A DNA stretch of 44,903 nt from JAEDES01 sp964616405 (GCA_964616405.1 CAZTRE010000007.1:1-44903); one strand, 5' to 3'; shown: positions 8,021-16,601, counted from the stretch's first letter. The notes: generated by a model not told the origin, from the letters alone. Made by a program: numbers and translations.

Positions 8021-9755
8021 AAAATATAGAACACATAAGTGTTGTGAATTAACAGAACAAGTAATCGGACAAGAAGTGCGTGTAGCGGGATTTGTTGAAA
8101 ATATTCGAGATCATGGAGGCGTTATTTTCGTTGATATCCGTGATATGTCAGGTGTTGTACAAGTTGTTTCTAATGATGATAGTATTTTTGATGGTATTAC
8201 TAGAGAATCAAGTGTTACAGTACATGGCGTAATTAGAGGAAGAAGCGAAGAAGACTATAATAATCGAATTGAAACTGGAACAATAGAGTTATTAGTAGAT
8301 CAACTAGAAGTTCTTGGTAAAGCTAAAAATGTTTTACCATTCGAAGTAATGACATCTCGTGAGTCAAACGAAGAGGCTAGATTAAAATATAGATATTTAG
8401 ACTTAAGAAATCCAAAAGTAAAACAAAATATTATTTTTAGAAGTAAAGTTATCGACTATATTAGAAAAATTATGAAAGAAGAAGACTTCTTAGAAATTCA
8501 AACTCCTATTCTTACAGCTTCATCACCAGAAGGAGCAAGAGACTTTATCGTACCTAGTCGTAAATTTCATGGTAAATTTTATGCCTTACCACAAGCTCCT
8601 CAACAATTTAAACAATTATTAATGTGTGGTGGTTTCGATAAATATTTCCAAATTGCCCCATGCTTTAGAGATGAAGATGCAAGAAGCGATAGAGTTTATG
8701 GTGAATTCTATCAATTAGACTTTGAAATGGCTTTTGCTGATGAAGAAGAAGTTTTAGAAATCGGAGAAAAGATTTTCTATAATACATTTAAAGAATTTAG
8801 TTCAAAGAAAATTAGTTCTACTCCATTTGTAAGATTGAGTTATAAAGAATCAATGGAAAGATTTGGAACTGATAAGCCAGATTTAAGAAACCCATTAGAA
8901 TTAATTGATTTAACTGATATTTTTGAAGAAACATCTTTCCGTCCATTTAGAGGTGTTCCAGTAAAGGGAATCGTCGTTGAAAATATTGCCGATAAGTCTA
9001 ACTCTTGGTTCAATGAACTAGGCGACTTTGCTAAAAGCGTTGGAATGAGCGCAGGCGTAGGGTATTTTAAAGTAAATGATGATATGAGTTTTGTTGGACC
9101 AATTGATAAATTCTTATCAGATGATGAAAGAGAAGATTTAATTAGTGCTGGAAACCTAAAACCAGGTAGTGTTATTTTCTTTATAGCTGATAGAAGCAAT
9201 GCTTATAAATATGCATCTGCCATTCGTGATGAGTTAGGTAGAAAATTAGATTTAATTGATAAGGATAAATATGAATTCTGTATCGTCAAAGACTTCCCAA
9301 TGTTTGAATGGAGCGAAGAGGAAGAGCAATATATATTTACACATAATCCATTTAGTATGCCCCAAGGTGGAATGGAAGCTTTAACTACCAAAAAACCAGA
9401 AGATGTCTTAGCTTATCAATTTGACTTTGTATGTAATGGTATTGAGATGGCTAGTGGGGCGGTTCGTAATCATGATGTTGAAGTTATGAAACAGGCCTTT
9501 GCAATCGCTGGTTATGATGAATCTGAAATTGAAAAGAGATTTAGCGCTTTATATGAAGCATTTAAGTATGGTGCTCCACCACATGCTGGAATGGCACCTG
9601 GAATTGATCGTATGTTAATGCTTTTACTTGATGAAGAATCAATCCGTGAAACAATTGCCTTCCCACTTATGGCTAGCGGAAGTGATCCTCTTATGGGAGC
9701 TCCTTGCGAAGTAACCGAATTACAATTAAGAGAAGCTCATATTAAAATAAGATAA
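8013..9755 (+). CDS. aspS: Aspartyl-tRNA synthetase, bacterial type, probably non-discriminating
   Basis: 580 aa class II synthetase. An OB-fold anticodon domain fills about residues 1-105 (VRVAGFVENIRDHGGVIFVD). Next come class II motif 2 (FRDEDARSDR, followed by GEFYQLD), a GAD insertion domain (about 285-425) typical of bacterial AspRS, and motif 3 (GMAPGIDRMLML). It charges tRNA(Asp). Being the last gene of an Asn-T-box operon with gatCAB, it probably also misacylates tRNA(Asn), making the substrate for amidation; that dual role is inferred from context. ATG 8013 follows GAGAGGAG and overlaps the gatB stop. No clear terminator lies between it and the next promoter at 9766. Confidence 0.95.
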   Translation: MAKKYRTHKCCELTEQVIGQEVRVAGFVENIRDHGGVIFVDIRDMSGVVQVVSNDDSIFDGITRESSVTVHGVIRGRSEEDYNNRIETGTIELLVDQLEVLGKAKNVLPFEVMTSRESNEEARLKYRYLDLRNPKVKQNIIFRSKVIDYIRKIMKEEDFLEIQTPILTASSPEGARDFIVPSRKFHGKFYALPQAPQQFKQLLMCGGFDKYFQIAPCFRDEDARSDRVYGEFYQLDFEMAFADEEEVLEIGEKIFYNTFKEFSSKKISSTPFVRLSYKESMERFGTDKPDLRNPLELIDLTDIFEETSFRPFRGVPVKGIVVENIADKSNSWFNELGDFAKSVGMSAGVGYFKVNDDMSFVGPIDKFLSDDEREDLISAGNLKPGSVIFFIADRSNAYKYASAIRDELGRKLDLIDKDKYEFCIVKDFPMFEWSEEEEQYIFTHNPFSMPQGGMEALTTKKPEDVLAYQFDFVCNGIEMASGAVRNHDVEVMKQAFAIAGYDESEIEKRFSALYEAFKYGAPPHAGMAPGIDRMLMLLLDEESIRETIAFPLMASGSDPLMGAPCEVTELQLREAHIKIR

Positions 9756-9765
9756 TTATAAAATA

Positions 9766-9794
9766 TTGCCAAAAATCTTTTAAAGTGGTATATT
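9766..9794 (+). promoter_or_regulatory. Promoter of the thrS T-box operon
   Basis: TTGCCA at 9766-9771 and TATATT at 9789-9794 with a 17-bp spacer, immediately before the T-box leader. Confidence 0.65.
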
Positions 9795-9800
9795 AATTAA

Positions 9801-10007
9801 TGTAAAAACAAATACATTGACAAAGGACACGATAAATTATCTAAGCTTAATTAAGAGAATTCGTGGTTGGTGAAAACGAATAGCATTTAATTTATTACTA
9901 CCTTTCGAGTAGAATTATTCAAAGTAATTCCGGCTAGTAGTCGTTAACAAAATAAGTTAAACAAAGGATGGTACCGTGCATCATGCACTCCTGTACTATC
10001 CTTTTTT
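9801..10007 (+). promoter_or_regulatory. T-box riboswitch, Thr specifier, controlling the MBL gene and thrS
   Basis: A compact T-box leader. The T-box core is GGATGGTACCG (9966-9976). The specifier region is ATTACTACCTTTCGAGT, in which ACT at 9897-9899 (Thr), followed by ACC, aligns with the usual position. A terminator ends the leader: AAGGATGGTAC (9964-9974) pairs with GTACTATCCTT (9993-10003), with one G-T pair, around a small inner GTGCA/TGCAC hairpin, followed by TTTT. The terminator therefore uses the T-box core itself as its 5' strand, which is tighter than the usual arrangement. Uncharged tRNA(Thr) should favour readthrough into the downstream pair of genes. The Thr codon agrees with thrS. 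Confidence 0.9.
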
Positions 10008-10029
10008 GTTTATAAAAAAGAGGTGGATT

Positions 10030-10647
10030 ATGAAAATAGAAATAAATACTCAATCATCAATTAGGTTAGAAGATGGTAAAATTATTTATTTTGATCCTTT
10101 CAAAATAACTGATAAGAAAAATGATGCAACCTACATTTTTATAACACATGATCACTATGATCATTATGATGAAGAATCAATTAAAAATGTTATAAATGAA
10201 AATACCGTTCTTATTGTTCCTAAATGCTTAGAAGAACAAGCTAAAGCAATAACAGATAATGTTTTTGCAGTTGAACCAAATAAGTCATATGAAGTATCAG
10301 ACCTAAAATTTAGAACAACACCAGCTTATAACACAAATAAAGCTTTTCATCCAAAAGAGAAAAACTTTGTTGGCTATGTTGTCACCTTAAAAGAAGTAAC
10401 CTACTATGTAATGGGAGATACCGATGCAATAGAAGAGTTAAGTAACATCCAAACAGACGTCTGTTTTGTTCCAATAGGCGGAACTTACACCATGGATAAA
10501 GATGAAGCAGTTTCCTACGTTAATAAGCTAAGACCTAAGAAAGTAATTCCAATTCACTATGGTAGTATAGTAGGAGACATTACTCTCGGTGAAGAATTTA
10601 AAAGAAAAATAAACGAGGATATAGAAGTAGAAATATTTCTAAAATAG
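10030..10647 (+). CDS. MBL-fold metal-dependent hydrolase (UlaG/UPF0173-like)
   Basis: 205 aa. ATG 10030 follows AAGAGGTGGAT; the frame stays open upstream into the T-box terminator, where translation is implausible. The metal motif HDHYDHYD (after YIFIT), GDTD (about residue 132) and VIPIHYG near the end are those of the metallo-beta-lactamase superfamily, in the branch containing UlaG and UPF0173 metal-dependent hydrolases. The substrate is unknown. It sits alone between a Thr T-box and thrS, 12 bases before thrS, so it should rise when charged tRNA(Thr) falls. A link to tRNA or threonine metabolism is suggested by that context but not shown. Confidence 0.85.
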   Translation: MKIEINTQSSIRLEDGKIIYFDPFKITDKKNDATYIFITHDHYDHYDEESIKNVINENTVLIVPKCLEEQAKAITDNVFAVEPNKSYEVSDLKFRTTPAYNTNKAFHPKEKNFVGYVVTLKEVTYYVMGDTDAIEELSNIQTDVCFVPIGGTYTMDKDEAVSYVNKLRPKKVIPIHYGSIVGDITLGEEFKRKINEDIEVEIFLK

Positions 10648-10659
10648 GAGGAAAATAAA

Positions 10660-12423
10660 ATGATAAATATTAAAGAAAATGAAAAATTAAGTATAATGAA
10701 TCACTCTTGTGCCCATCTTTTAGCGCAAGCCGTAAAACACCTTTATCCAAAGGCTAGATTTTGGGTAGGACCAGTAATTGAAGAAGGCTTTTATTACGAT
10801 ATCGATTTAGGTGATGAAACTCTTAGTGAAGAAGATTTAGTAAAAATTGAAAAGGAAATGAAGAAGATTGCGAAAGATGGCAAGAGAATTGTTCGTGAAG
10901 AAATCTCTAAACAAGAGGCCCTAGAAAAATTTAAAGATGACCCATATAAAGTAGATTTAATTAGTCGAATGGATGAAAACGAACAAGTGATAAGTTGCTA
11001 TACTCAAGGAGACTTTACTGATCTTTGCCGTGGACCACACTTAGAAACAGTAAAAGAATTGAAATATTTCAAATTAATTAAATTTAGTGGTGCTTACTGG
11101 AAGGGTGACGCTAAAAATAAAATGCTACAACGTATCTATGGTGTTTGTTTTGAAAATGAAGAAGATTTAGTGGCTCACTTACAAGAATTAGAAGAAGCAA
11201 AGATGCGAGATCATAGGAAGATTGGTAAAGAACAAGAATTGTTTATGAACCATGAGTTAGTAGGAGCAGGAATGCCTCTATGGTTACCTAATGGAGCAAT
11301 CATTAGAAAACAGTTAGAAAATTACATTTATGAAAAAGAACAAAAACTAGGGTATGACCACGTATACACACCATGTGTTGGAACTGTTGATTTATATAAG
11401 ACATCAGGACACTGGGATCATTATAAAGAAAATATGTTCCCAATGATGAAAGTTGATGAAGAAGAATTTGTTCTTCGTCCAATGAATTGTCCACATCACA
11501 TGTTAATATTTAAAAATAAAATGCATTCATATCGTGACTTGCCAGTAAGAATTGGTGAATTCGCAACTGATTTCCGTTATGAAGCGAGTGGAGCTGTTAA
11601 GGGGTTAGAAAGAGTTAGATGTATGTGTCAAAATGATGCCCATTTATTTGTAACTCCAGAACAAATAGGTGAGGAATTTAAAAAAGTAGTTAGCTTAATC
11701 TTAGATGTTTATCATGACTTTGGTATTGAAAACTATAAATTCCGCCTATCTTTAAGAGACCCAGAAGATAAAGAAAAATACTTCGATGATGATCAAATGT
11801 GGGATGAAGCCGAAGATAAATTAAGAGAAGTCTTAAATGAATTAGGTGTTGAATACTTTGAAGCTATAGGAGAAGCAGCTTTTTATGGACCAAAATTAGA
11901 TGTAGAAGTAAAACCTGCTGTTGGACCAGAAGTAACTTTATCAACTTGCCAATTAGATTTCTTACTACCAAGAAGATTTGAACTATCATATATCAATAGT
12001 AAGGGTGAAAAAGAAATACCAGTCGTATTACACCGAGCAATCTTTGGAACATTTGATAGATTCACAGCCTTCATTATAGAAGAAACTAAAGGTCGTTTTC
12101 CAACTTGGTTATCTCCAGTTCAAGTAAAAGTAATTCCAGTAAATGCGGAGTTCCAAGCCGATTACGGAAAAGAAATAAAAGATTATTTAACAGAAGCCGG
12201 AATCCGTGTCGAATTAGATGATCGTAATGAAAAACTAGGCTATCGTTTAAGAGAAGCTCAAACAGAGAAAGTTCCTTATACATTAATTCTAGGAGATAAT
12301 GAAAAAGCCAATGGCTTAGTATCATATCGTCTACATGGACAAAAAGATACGACAACTCTTTCAAAAGAAGAATTCCTAAAAATGATTAAAGAAGAAATAG
12401 AAACAAAAGCCCTAAGAAAGTAG
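10660..12423 (+). CDS. thrS: Threonyl-tRNA synthetase lacking the TGS domain
   Basis: 587 aa; typical bacterial ThrRS is about 640. The protein begins directly at the editing domain, with HSCAH (HxxxH) at about residues 15-19 and the second zinc-like motif CRGPH near residue 125, so the usual N-terminal TGS domain (about 60 residues) is absent. The class II catalytic core follows (LRPMNCPHHM, FRYEASGAVKGLERVR, VVLHRAIFGTFDRF), then the C-terminal anticodon-binding domain from about residue 480. ATG 10660 follows AGGAGGAAAATAAA, so a longer start is unlikely. It is the second gene of the Thr T-box operon. It charges tRNA(Thr), with editing of mischarged Ser expected. Confidence 0.95.
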   Translation: MINIKENEKLSIMNHSCAHLLAQAVKHLYPKARFWVGPVIEEGFYYDIDLGDETLSEEDLVKIEKEMKKIAKDGKRIVREEISKQEALEKFKDDPYKVDLISRMDENEQVISCYTQGDFTDLCRGPHLETVKELKYFKLIKFSGAYWKGDAKNKMLQRIYGVCFENEEDLVAHLQELEEAKMRDHRKIGKEQELFMNHELVGAGMPLWLPNGAIIRKQLENYIYEKEQKLGYDHVYTPCVGTVDLYKTSGHWDHYKENMFPMMKVDEEEFVLRPMNCPHHMLIFKNKMHSYRDLPVRIGEFATDFRYEASGAVKGLERVRCMCQNDAHLFVTPEQIGEEFKKVVSLILDVYHDFGIENYKFRLSLRDPEDKEKYFDDDQMWDEAEDKLREVLNELGVEYFEAIGEAAFYGPKLDVEVKPAVGPEVTLSTCQLDFLLPRRFELSYINSKGEKEIPVVLHRAIFGTFDRFTAFIIEETKGRFPTWLSPVQVKVIPVNAEFQADYGKEIKDYLTEAGIRVELDDRNEKLGYRLREAQTEKVPYTLILGDNEKANGLVSYRLHGQKDTTTLSKEEFLKMIKEEIETKALRK

Positions 12424-12440
12424 TAATACTTTCTTTTTTT
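12415..12440 (+). terminator. Rho-independent terminator of thrS
   Basis: Perfect 8-bp stem AGAAAGTA / TACTTTCT (12415-12422 with 12427-12434), loop GTAA, T run to 12440. The 5' arm contains the last codons and part of the stop. Confidence 0.85.
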
Positions 12441-12709
12441 ACAAAAAAAATAATTTAACCGTAAAAGTCTTTATTGTAAAATCAAGAACAAAAGCTTTTA
12501 AATACCAATAAATAAAGGTTATAGGAATGTTTAAGAATCTATGAAAACTCTCTAAAAAGTGTCATAATTTCTATAAAAACAAAAAAACAATTAATCAAAT
12601 AAAAGTCAAGGAGTCAATGAAAATTTGCTTCTTTTTTTTGTAAATGTGTGTCAACAAAACTAAATTTTTAAAATTCGTTATTTACTTTTTAGTCATATTT
12701 ATGTATTAT
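12441..12709. other. Intergenic region between thrS and mraZ, with a weak second terminator-like site
   Basis: About 270 AT-rich bases with no open frame I trust. GAGTCAA (12611-12617) can pair imperfectly with TTGCTTC (12625-12631), followed by eight T. It could be a weak terminator, but thrS already has a strong one, so a small unlabelled transcript ending here is possible. A lone AAAGTGT at about 12556 resembles a MraZ-type box. Nothing else is recognisable. Confidence 0.3.
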
Positions 12710-12715
12710 TATAAT
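12710..12715 (+). promoter_or_regulatory. Minus-10 box of the mra (dcw) promoter
   Basis: Consensus TATAAT, placing transcription start near 12722, at the first MraZ repeat. No convincing -35 box lies at standard spacing. Confidence 0.55.
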
Positions 12716-12720
12716 TGAGT

Positions 12721-12745
12721 AGTGGTTAATAGTGGTGAAAAGTGG
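12721..12745 (+). promoter_or_regulatory. MraZ operator: three AGTGG direct repeats, 10-bp period
   Basis: AGTGG occurs at 12721, 12731 and 12741, exactly one helical turn apart. MraZ is known to bind tandem TGGG-type (E. coli) or AAAGTG-type (Mycoplasma) repeats in front of its own operon. The third repeat runs into the ribosome site GGGGGA of mraZ, so binding could affect both transcript start and early elongation. Confidence 0.85.
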
Positions 12746-12754
12746 GGGATTTTT

Positions 12755-13192
12755 ATGTTTATGGGTGAATATCATCATACTATTGATGATAAAGGAAGAC
12801 TGATTATTCCATCTAAATTCCGTGAGGGATTAGGAGAAAAATTTATAATTACAAGAGGTATAGAAAAATGCCTTTTTGTCTATTCCTTAGATTCCTGGGA
12901 AAAAATCACCAATAAACTTGAAAGCCTACCATTTACTAAGAAAGATGCCAGACAATTTGTTCGCTTCTTTCTATCTGGAGCTACTACAGCAGAATTTGAT
13001 AAACAGGGCCGTGTCAATATTACCTCCCCATTAATAACCTATGCCAATTTAGATAAAGACTGTGTCATAATTGGTACAGGAGATAGGTTAGAGATATGGT
13101 CACAAGAAGATTGGAATGCATTTTTCGATTCTGCAGCAGACAACATGTCTGATATAGCCGAAAATTTATTTAATGAGAGCGTGACTCTATGA
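12755..13192 (+). CDS. mraZ: Transcriptional regulator MraZ
   Basis: 145 aa, the standard size. It contains two SpoVT/AbrB-like (MraZ) domains: the first from FMGEYHHTIDDKGRLIIPSK, the second around TAEFDKQGRVNITSPL. It regulates the dcw cell-wall and division cluster from the operator just upstream. ATG 12755 is five bases after GGGGGA and gives the family's usual start, MFMGEY. Its stop overlaps the rsmH start (ATGA), so the two are translationally coupled. Confidence 0.95.
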   Translation: MFMGEYHHTIDDKGRLIIPSKFREGLGEKFIITRGIEKCLFVYSLDSWEKITNKLESLPFTKKDARQFVRFFLSGATTAEFDKQGRVNITSPLITYANLDKDCVIIGTGDRLEIWSQEDWNAFFDSAADNMSDIAENLFNESVTL

Positions 13193-14121
13193 AAGAAAAA
13201 CATATAAGCGTATTACTCGAAGAATCTATTTCTTCCCTAAACTTAAAAGAAAATAGTATTATTGTAGATTGTACTTTAGGCTATGGAGGACACAGTAGTA
13301 ACATCTTGGCTAGAATAAAAAAGGGGTTTTTATTCGCCTTTGACCAAGATAGTGAAGCAATTCGGCATAGTACCGATCGTTTAAAAGCGGTTGGTACTAA
13401 CTTCACTATCATTAAAAGCAATTTCGTTCATCTAAAAGAAAAACTACATGAACAAAATGTTGACAAAGTCGATGGTGTACTATTTGACTTAGGAGTATCT
13501 TCTCCCCAATTAGATGATGGAAAAAGAGGCTTTTCCTATCATGAAGATGCACCCCTAGACATGCGTATGGATAAAGATAATCCATTATCTGCTTACGATG
13601 TAGTAAATAACTACTCTAAAGAAGAACTATCCCGTATATTTTATAAATATGGAGAAGATAAATTCTCAAATAACATTGCTAAAAAAATTGTTGAGTACCG
13701 CAACTTAAAACCAATTGAGACTACATTAGAATTAGTTGAGATTATTAAGACCGCCGTTCCAATGAAGTTTAGAAAAGATAAACATCCAGCTCGCCAAATA
13801 TTTCAAGCTATTAGAATTGAAGTAAATAAAGAACTTGATGTCATAGAGCCTGCCTTGGAGCAAGCCTTATCAATTTTAAATGTTGGCGGAAGAGTTGCCG
13901 TTATAACATTCCATTCACTGGAAGATAGATTAGTAAAAAATTATTTTAAAGAAAAATGTGCAATAGATCCTAGACTAAAAGGGATGCCTAATATTCCAGA
14001 AGAATATTTACCGGACTTTAAATTAGCAGTAGATAAAGCTATAAGTCCATCTGAAAGAGAATTAAGTAATAATCCTCGAGCACGAAGTGCCAAACTTCGC
14101 GTCATCGAACGTATAAAATAA
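13189..14121 (+). CDS. rsmH: 16S rRNA m4C1402 methyltransferase RsmH (MraW)
   Basis: 310 aa SAM-dependent enzyme that N4-methylates C1402 of 16S rRNA in the ribosomal P site. It begins HISVLLEESI. The SAM motif is DCTLGYGGHS (about residues 28-37). GVLFDLGVSSPQLD, RGFSYHEDAPLDMRM and the C-terminal ITFHSLEDRLVKNYF and NPRARSAKLRV are all family hallmarks. It is in its classical place, second in the dcw cluster, with a 4-base overlap with mraZ. Confidence 0.96.
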   Translation: MKEKHISVLLEESISSLNLKENSIIVDCTLGYGGHSSNILARIKKGFLFAFDQDSEAIRHSTDRLKAVGTNFTIIKSNFVHLKEKLHEQNVDKVDGVLFDLGVSSPQLDDGKRGFSYHEDAPLDMRMDKDNPLSAYDVVNNYSKEELSRIFYKYGEDKFSNNIAKKIVEYRNLKPIETTLELVEIIKTAVPMKFRKDKHPARQIFQAIRIEVNKELDVIEPALEQALSILNVGGRVAVITFHSLEDRLVKNYFKEKCAIDPRLKGMPNIPEEYLPDFKLAVDKAISPSERELSNNPRARSAKLRVIERIK

Positions 14122-14141
14122 GAATGAAAGTGGGTGATAAA

Positions 14142-14438
14142 GTGAAAAAAGTAAAAAAACGACTTAAAATGTCCAAATTTGAACGATTATTATATACCTT
14201 AGCCCTTTTTTTACTTGTAATATCTCCAGTTTCCATCGTGTTTTCTAAAGCCACTTTATCTAAAGTAAATTTTGAAGTAGAAAAGCAAAAAAAAGAAATC
14301 GAAAAACAAGAGAAAACAAACGAGAGTTTAGCTATGACAATTGATGAATTAGCTTCCCTTACAAAAATCCAAGAAGTTGCGGAACAACAAGGATTGAGTT
14401 ATAATAATGATAATATAAAGACTGTAACTGAAGATTAA
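14142..14438 (+). CDS. ftsL: Cell division protein FtsL-like
   Basis: 98 aa from GTG 14142, which sits at good spacing from AAAGTGGGTGAT; ATG 14124 is the alternative and has no ribosome site. Short basic N-terminus, one membrane helix (LLYTLALFLLVISPVSIVF), then a periplasm-side coiled coil rich in K and E, ending in EVAEQQGLSY. This is the FtsL/DivIC layout: a bitopic divisome protein that supports septal synthesis with the PBP. Sequence conservation in FtsL is low, so position between rsmH and a PBP gene carries much of the weight. Confidence 0.8.
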   Translation: MKKVKKRLKMSKFERLLYTLALFLLVISPVSIVFSKATLSKVNFEVEKQKKEIEKQEKTNESLAMTIDELASLTKIQEVAEQQGLSYNNDNIKTVTED

Positions 14439-14453
14439 TAGGAAGTGATTAAT

Positions 14454-16598
14454 TTGAAACGTAAAAAAAAGAGAAATGACATCAAATATTCAAAGTTGAT
14501 AATCGTTTTTTCTCTTTTTCTGTTTGTAGTAATAATCTTTCGAGCCTCAGAATTAGCCTTGTCAAAAGAAATTGATGGTATTAATCTTCAAGAATTAGCT
14601 AGTAAAAGAACTACCAAGACCGAAAAAATCTTTGCTAAAAGAGGTAATATTTATTCAGCAGATGGTGATATCTTAGCTGAAAATGTTTCATCATATAAAT
14701 TGATTGCTTATTTAGATGAAAAAAGAACTACCGATGAAAAAAAACCACAACATGTTGTAGATAAACAAAAAACAGCCGAACTCTTAGCGCCAATTCTTGG
14801 TATGAAAGAAGAGACTGTTCTAAAATTTTTATCTAAAAAGAATGTTTATCAAACTGAATTTGGTAGTAAAGGTAAAGGTCTAACTGAATTAGTAAAAAAT
14901 CAAATAGAAGAATTGAATTTACCGGGTCTAGATTTTATAGAAAGCTATAAAAGATATTACCCTAAAGGAGATTTTGCGTCATATGTCGTTGGCTATGCCA
15001 AATCAACAGCCGATGATGAAGAAAAAATTGTTGGAGAAATGGGAATTGAAAAACAATATGATTCAATTCTAAAAGGTACTGATGGCTCTATCGAGTATCA
15101 AAAAGACTTGCGAGGTTATCAAATAGCTGGAACACCAGTTAGAACTGAGCCAGCAACACAAGGAAAAAACATCTACTTAACAATTGACAGTAATATTCAA
15201 TTTTTTGTAGAACAGGCCTTAAACGATGCAGACATTGATTATGACTTTGAATGGTTTACATTTACAGTGGCCGATGCTAAAACAGGGGCCATTTTAGCAA
15301 CTGCTTCATCACCTTCATTTGACCCAAACGTTAGAGACATTACTAATTATTTAAACTTATTGGTTTCTTCGCCTTATGAACCAGGTTCAACTATGAAAAC
15401 TTATACATATATGGCTGCTTTAGAAAATGGTGTTTATGATGGCAGTGAAACATATTCATCAGGAATATTTACTGCCTCTGATGGAACTCAAATCGGTGAC
15501 TGGAACCGTGCCGGTTGGGGAACACTTACCTTTGATCGAGGCTATGCTATGAGTAGTAACGTAGCTTGTATCAATATCATTGATCGTCATATGAATAGTT
15601 TAATGTTACGTCAATATTTTAGAAAATTAGGTTTTGGCAAAGCAACCGGTATAACATTACCTAACGAAGCCCGTGGTACGCTAGACTTTAAGTATGAAAC
15701 AGAAATATTCAATGCAGGCTTTGGTCAAGGTATTACAACGACGCCTATCCAAAATATTCAAGCGATGACCACACTAACCAACGATGGAATGTTATTAAAA
15801 CCATACATCGTCAAGAAAATAGTTGATCCAGAAACTAAAGAAGTGATTTTAGAAAATGATCGTACTGAAAAAGAGCGCGTTGCCTCAACCGAAACAGTTC
15901 AAAAGATGCTTCAGTTAATGGACGATGCTCTAAATGCTGATGGCGTACCAGCCGCATCTTTCAAAATAGAAAGCGGCGAGTTAATCGGAAAAACAGGAAC
16001 TGCCCAAATAGCTGATGTCAATGGACGAGGATATCTAACGGGAAAATCTGATGTCATTACTTCATTTTCTGGAATTTATCCTAAAACTGACCCTCAAATA
16101 ATAATATATGCTTCTGTAAAACGTCCATCAGGCGGAAGCCAAAGACCATTATCAAATTCAGTTAAAGACGTAGTCAAAAACATTTCCAAATACTATGGCA
16201 ACGATGATAGTCAAACAAGTTCTATCAAAATAAACAAATACAAGTTGCCAAGCTTTATTAATAAAAAAGTTGAATCTGTAAAAACTACTCTGGAGTCTAA
16301 AGGAATATCTTATAAGATAATTGGTAATGGCCCTAAAGTAATTAAACAAACCCCATCAACTAATACAACTATTACTGATAAAGATACTATCTATTTAATT
16401 ACCAATGATGAAAACATCGCTATTCCAAATGTTATAGGTTTATCATCAAAAGTTGCTAAAGATTTACTAGGAAAATTAGGAGTAAAAGTAAATTTAGAAG
16501 GAGTAGGGTATGTTACAGCCCAATCTATTCCTGCTGATACCAAAATAACTGTGGGTATGGAAATTAATTTAACATTAGCCCCTAAATTTACAAGTTAG
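14454..16598 (+). CDS. Septal class B penicillin-binding protein with PASTA domains (PbpB/SpoVD/FtsI-like)
   Basis: 714 aa transpeptidase that cross-links peptidoglycan at the division site. TTG 14454 is chosen because AGGAAGTG lies 7 bases upstream. N-terminal membrane helix (about residues 16-36), PBP dimerisation domain, then the transpeptidase domain with STMK (S312), SSN (367-369) and KTG (513-515), all intact. Two C-terminal PASTA repeats follow (about 593-654 and 655-711). The layout matches Gram-positive PbpB/SpoVD. It is fourth in the dcw cluster, directly after ftsL. The usual followers mraY and murD are not here. Confidence 0.9.
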   Translation: MKRKKKRNDIKYSKLIIVFSLFLFVVIIFRASELALSKEIDGINLQELASKRTTKTEKIFAKRGNIYSADGDILAENVSSYKLIAYLDEKRTTDEKKPQHVVDKQKTAELLAPILGMKEETVLKFLSKKNVYQTEFGSKGKGLTELVKNQIEELNLPGLDFIESYKRYYPKGDFASYVVGYAKSTADDEEKIVGEMGIEKQYDSILKGTDGSIEYQKDLRGYQIAGTPVRTEPATQGKNIYLTIDSNIQFFVEQALNDADIDYDFEWFTFTVADAKTGAILATASSPSFDPNVRDITNYLNLLVSSPYEPGSTMKTYTYMAALENGVYDGSETYSSGIFTASDGTQIGDWNRAGWGTLTFDRGYAMSSNVACINIIDRHMNSLMLRQYFRKLGFGKATGITLPNEARGTLDFKYETEIFNAGFGQGITTTPIQNIQAMTTLTNDGMLLKPYIVKKIVDPETKEVILENDRTEKERVASTETVQKMLQLMDDALNADGVPAASFKIESGELIGKTGTAQIADVNGRGYLTGKSDVITSFSGIYPKTDPQIIIYASVKRPSGGSQRPLSNSVKDVVKNISKYYGNDDSQTSSIKINKYKLPSFINKKVESVKTTLESKGISYKIIGNGPKVIKQTPSTNTTITDKDTIYLITNDENIAIPNVIGLSSKVAKDLLGKLGVKVNLEGVGYVTAQSIPADTKITVGMEINLTLAPKFTS

Positions 16599-16601
16599 AA
16601 T

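Noticed and set aside
8840..9391. Open frames on the minus strand opposite aspS and the giant gene.
   Set aside because: They mirror codon structure of strong + strand genes, lack ribosome sites and promoters, and show no domain features.
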